Source: Phycisphaerae bacterium
Lineage (GTDB): Bacteria; Planctomycetota; Phycisphaerae; Sedimentisphaerales; Anaerobacaceae
DNA: 7,431 nt
Reading direction: 5' to 3'
Assembly (NCBI GenBank): GCA_030630315.1
Contig: DAOVNI010000072.1
Coordinates: 1 to 7,431, forward strand
Below the pieces are notes generated by a model that was given only the letters and a program-made list of their open reading frames with translations, had not been told where the DNA came from and made no database searches. Positions 5,397-7,431 of this stretch are shown here, piece by piece. Each line of letters opens with the position of its first letter. The first letter of the stretch is position 1. A program made the position numbers and the translations under genes.

Positions 5397-5663
5397 ATGT
5401 CGAAATTCGAGAAAATTTTATCGCTGGTTTTAAGAGGCGCTTCGGACTCAAACATATCTTTTGAAGATTTACGATATCTATTAAATCACTTGGGATTCAA
5501 GGAGCGGATACGCGGCAGCCATCATATTTTCACAAAAGAAGGGCTTGAAGAAATACTTAACCTGCAACCTAAGGGAAATAAATCCAAACCTTATCAAGTC
5601 AAGCAGGTTAGAAATATTATGTTAAAATATAAATTGGAAGAAAAGCAAAATGAGCAAGTATGA
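5397..5663 (+). CDS. hicA: HicA-family mRNA interferase toxin
   Basis: HicA toxins are small ribosome-independent RNases with a double-stranded-RNA-binding-like fold; they cut mRNA and are neutralised by HicB. The 88-residue product shows the family pattern: a leading helix with NISFEDLRYLLNHLGFKERI, the catalytic-histidine motif GSHHIF (His42 in GSH), then the strand and helix INLQP-like segment EILNLQPKG with KPYQVKQVRNIMLKYK. The N-terminal extension of about 15 residues before NISFEDL is typical of the longer HicA (YcfA-like) subgroup. The ATG at 5397 has a weak purine stretch (GTGAAGAG, 5381-5388) before it. It is the first gene of a two-gene unit and its end overlaps hicB by 14 bases, so toxin and antitoxin are translationally linked. 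All expected key residues seem present, so the toxin is probably functional. Confidence 0.93.
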   Translation: MSKFEKILSLVLRGASDSNISFEDLRYLLNHLGFKERIRGSHHIFTKEGLEEILNLQPKGNKSKPYQVKQVRNIMLKYKLEEKQNEQV

Positions 5664-5859
5664 ATTAGTTATATATTGGAGTGAGGAAGATAAAGTTTTT
5701 ATTGCTGAAGTGCCGGAATTAGCCGGTTGTGCGGCTGATGGAAAAACTTATCAAGAAGCCCTTGCTAATGTCGAGGTTGTTATTCAAGAGTGGATTGAAA
5801 CTGCTAAAGAATTAGGAAGGCCGATTCCCAAGCCTAAAGGCCGGTTGATGTTCGCTTAA
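5650..5859 (+). CDS. hicB: HicB-family antitoxin, short single-domain form
   Basis: HicB antitoxins bind HicA and block its active site through a partly degenerate RNase-H-like domain. The 69-residue product contains the whole of that domain: the strand pair YELVIYWSEEDKVFIAEVPE, the conserved LAGCAADGKTYQEALANV turn and helix, and IQEWIETAKELGRPIPKPKG at the end. It stops there, with no ribbon-helix-helix or helix-turn-helix extension, so unlike many HicBs it is unlikely to repress its own promoter by itself. The ATG at 5650 lies inside hicA (14-base overlap), with GGAAG (5636-5640) upstream as the ribosome site. The stop is followed 13 bases later by the accC-tail remnant. Confidence 0.93.
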   Translation: MSKYELVIYWSEEDKVFIAEVPELAGCAADGKTYQEALANVEVVIQEWIETAKELGRPIPKPKGRLMFA

Positions 5860-5872
5860 ATCGGCTAATATT

Positions 5873-5944
5873 TTAGATGCATTCTCGTTTAACCTTTTTG
5901 TCAAAAATAAAATCGATACAGGCTTCGTCGAACGAAACTTCTGA
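5873..5944 (+). pseudogene. accC: Leftover accC 3' end
   Basis: Read in the accC frame this stretch encodes [20 protein letters not shown] then RNF and a TGA stop, against [23 protein letters not shown] and TAG at the end of intact accC. The last 17 residues are the same and 51 bases are identical (5890-5940). The six codons before them show only partial identity (about 10 of 18 bases) but keep Leu-Asp and Ser. There is no start and no further upstream homology, so it cannot be a gene. It is either the original accC end displaced by an insertion or an accC end brought in with the hicAB unit. Confidence 0.8.
5890..5940 (+). repeat. 51-bp direct repeat, right copy (after hicB)
   Basis: This is the identical partner of 5263-5313, lying 30 bases after the hicB stop and 94 bases before the peptidase start. 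Identity ends sharply on the right, where TT-TTAG in accC corresponds to TT-CTGA here, and falls to partial codon-level similarity on the left. Confidence 0.95.
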
Positions 5945-6034
5945 ATTGAGCTGCTACGGTGCTAACAAATAGCTTTTGCTGAATGGAGGATTTTGAAATA
6001 TTGCTCGAACGATTCCGATTGAAAGGAAAAACCA

Positions 6035-7431
6035 GTGAAACGTTTATGGTCAATTGTAGGGTTGTTAGTTGTCATTTTTATATTACTATCTGTATGCAAG
6101 GCGGCCACATCCCAGAATAAAGTCCCTGATTTTGTCATCGAGAAGTTTGCGCCGGGAGGAACAGCCGAAAACCTCCAGTCGAAACACCTCAAGCTTATGC
6201 AGGAGGCATTCGATAGCAAACCTCACCACCGGCAAATGCAGAATGCCGTGACTGTCACCACTGTTGACAAGCTCGCGCTTAACCGGGCGGTCGTCACCGG
6301 CATCGATGACTCCTTCTCCTGCAAGCTCGACGATTGGGCGGTAACCAATCAGAAGAAATCAGGTCGCTGCTGGATATTTGCCGGGACGAACCTCCTGCGT
6401 GTTGGCGCAATGAAAAAAATGAACCTCAAGGAATTTGAGTTCAGCCAGAGCTACGTCTTCTTCTGGGACAAAATCGAGCGTGCCAACTACTTCCTGGAGT
6501 CAATCATCGACACGGCAAATCGTCCCGACGGCGACCGAACGGTTGACTTCCTGCTGGCCAATGTGCTCGGCGACGGCGGGCAGTGGAACATGTTCGTCAG
6601 CCTCATCAGTAAGCATGGTTTGGTGCCCAAAACGGCTATGCCGGAGAGCGAAAGCTCCTCGAACAGCTATATGATGAACAGGGCCCTTAAGGCCAAACTC
6701 CGCGAGGGTGCCAGGCGTCTACGCGACATGCATGCCAAACGTGCCGGCGTTAAAAAATTACGGAAAGCCAAGCACGAAATCCTTACCGTTATTTACCGAA
6801 TTCTGAGCATCCACATGGGCACGCCCCCCAGGCGTTTTGATTGGCAGTGGCGCGACAAGGATAACAAGTTTCACCGCGATGGTGAGCTGACTCCGCAAGA
6901 GTTTGCCAAAAAATATGTAACCCTGGACCTGGACGAGTACGTTTGCCTGGTACATGACCCGCGGCCGAACAGTCCGTTTGGTCGTACTTTCGCCGTCGCT
7001 TACCTCGGCAATGTGGTCGGCGGTGAGCCGGTTAAGTATTTGAACGTTGACATTGATACGATGAAAAAAATCACTATGCGCACGCTGCTTGATGGCGAGC
7101 CGGTGTGGTTCGGATGCGACTGCGGGCCGCAAATGGCCCGCGACCTCGGACTCTGGGACGTCCGCCTGTTCGATTACGAGGGTATCTACAACACGCAGTT
7201 CATCTTGAATAAGGCCGACCGGCTCATCTACCACCAGAGCAGTATGAACCACGCTATGCTCTTTACAGGCGTGGATATCGTCGATGGCCGGCCGCGCCGC
7301 TGGCGCGTAGAGAACAGTTGGAGCGATGATAGCGGCAAGAAGGGCTTCTTTATTATGGACGATTCGTGGTTCGACGAGTTTATGTTCGAGATCGCAGCCC
7401 GCAAAAGCTATTTACCGAAGAACCTGCAGAA
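6035..7431 (+). CDS. Exported aminopeptidase C / bleomycin-hydrolase-like C1 cysteine peptidase (3' end outside the window)
   Basis: The open frame runs from GTG 6035 past the right edge; 465 residues are visible and roughly 15-25 more would complete a family member. The family (MEROPS C1B: PepC, bleomycin hydrolase) are papain-like peptidases that trim N-terminal residues, usually as hexamers. Catalytic landmarks are all present: QKKSGRCWIFAGTN with Gln106 and nucleophile Cys112, MNHAMLFTGVD with His406, and VENSW with Asn427. Other family blocks include FSQSYVFFWDKIERANYFLE, DGGQWNMF, GTPPRRFDW, VKYLNVDI, PVWFGCD and GKKGFFIMDDSWFDE. Residues 1-24 are a basic start plus a long hydrophobic run ending LLSVCKAA, which reads as a Sec signal peptide; LSVC is a poor lipobox. 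GTG 6035 has AAGGA (6023-6027) 7 bases upstream, and an in-frame TGA at 6020-6022 bars an earlier start. The body is GC-rich (41 of 60 at 7081-7140), unlike hicAB. Confidence 0.93.
   Translation, partial: MKRLWSIVGLLVVIFILLSVCKAATSQNKVPDFVIEKFAPGGTAENLQSKHLKLMQEAFDSKPHHRQMQNAVTVTTVDKLALNRAVVTGIDDSFSCKLDDWAVTNQKKSGRCWIFAGTNLLRVGAMKKMNLKEFEFSQSYVFFWDKIERANYFLESIIDTANRPDGDRTVDFLLANVLGDGGQWNMFVSLISKHGLVPKTAMPESESSSNSYMMNRALKAKLREGARRLRDMHAKRAGVKKLRKAKHEILTVIYRILSIHMGTPPRRFDWQWRDKDNKFHRDGELTPQEFAKKYVTLDLDEYVCLVHDPRPNSPFGRTFAVAYLGNVVGGEPVKYLNVDIDTMKKITMRTLLDGEPVWFGCDCGPQMARDLGLWDVRLFDYEGIYNTQFILNKADRLIYHQSSMNHAMLFTGVDIVDGRPRRWRVENSWSDDSGKKGFFIMDDSWFDEFMFEIAARKSYLPKNLQ

Larger units (their letters stand above)
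5314..5940. mobile_element. Putative small hicAB insertion at the accC 3' end
   Basis: The unit from the end of the left repeat to the end of the right repeat is 627 bases and holds a promoter-like -10 box, hicA, hicB and the second copy of the 51-bp repeat. It is AT-richer than accC or the peptidase gene: 5581-5640 has 16 G/C of 60, against 29 of 60 at 4381-4440 in accC. No integrase, transposase or terminal inverted repeat is visible, so it would be a non-autonomous cassette, the remains of a larger island, or the product of a recombination event. The repeat is observed; the mobility is inferred. Confidence 0.4.

Noticed and set aside
5314..5940. Insertion sequence
   Set aside because: There is no transposase and no terminal inverted repeats; 51 bases is far longer than a usual target duplication, so I describe it as a putative cassette instead.
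5983..6120. 46-codon ORF beginning ATGGAGGATTTTG before the peptidase
   Set aside because: No family features and it overlaps the peptidase signal-peptide codons in another frame; the peptidase has the better ribosome site.
6758..7252. 164-residue minus-strand ORF inside the peptidase gene
   Set aside because: It is antisense to a fully motif-supported peptidase in GC-rich DNA, where long antisense frames are common.

Overview
The window looks like chromosomal DNA from an uncultured bacterium. The gene style (AccB with an EAMKVMNEI biotin site, a SpoIIE-type phosphatase behind a degenerate receiver, intergenic DNA rich in short repeats and palindromes) suggests the Planctomycetota/PVC group, possibly a Phycisphaerae-like lineage. 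That placement is inference: there is no rRNA, tRNA or phylogenetic marker here. All convincing genes lie on the + strand.

Layout. (1) 2-271: the C-terminal end of an MFS transporter cut by the left edge. (2) 272-856: AT-rich intergenic DNA with a 55-nt GC-rich hairpin that could terminate a minus-strand transcript, A/T tracts, promoter-like sites and a protein-like 40-codon frame. (3) 857-1579: yggS, the PLP-homeostasis protein. (4) 1580-1893: non-coding, with several hairpins. (5) 1894-3168: a PP2C/SpoIIE phosphatase with an N-terminal receiver-like domain. (6) 3169-3403: an intergenic region with a 27-bp direct repeat, a long palindrome and a good promoter candidate. (7) 3404-5317: accB and accC, the biotin carrier and biotin carboxylase of acetyl-CoA carboxylase (first step of fatty-acid synthesis), separated by a heptanucleotide repeat. 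(8) 5397-5859: a HicA/HicB toxin-antitoxin pair, AT-richer than its neighbours. (9) 5873-5944: a second copy of the accC 3' end. (10) 6035-7431: an exported PepC/bleomycin-hydrolase-like C1 cysteine peptidase, cut by the right edge.

The most notable structure is the hicAB block. It is bracketed by a perfect 51-bp direct repeat (5263-5313 and 5890-5940) that is the last stretch of accC coding sequence. The toxin-antitoxin unit therefore sits at the 3' end of an essential-type gene, with accC kept intact and a leftover accC tail downstream. This resembles insertion into a gene 3' end with restoration of the gene, although no integrase or transposase is visible. Two other repeat classes stand out: a strictly 7-bp-phased repeat between accB and accC, which creates a false upstream start for accC, and a palindrome family with CCATTTTGC/GCAAAATGG arms before the phosphatase gene and before accB.

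Functionally, accBC is a clear operon, and its carboxyltransferase partners lie elsewhere. YggS, the phosphatase and the peptidase show no evident common pathway, so apart from accBC and hicAB this is a mixed housekeeping neighbourhood with one small accessory insertion.
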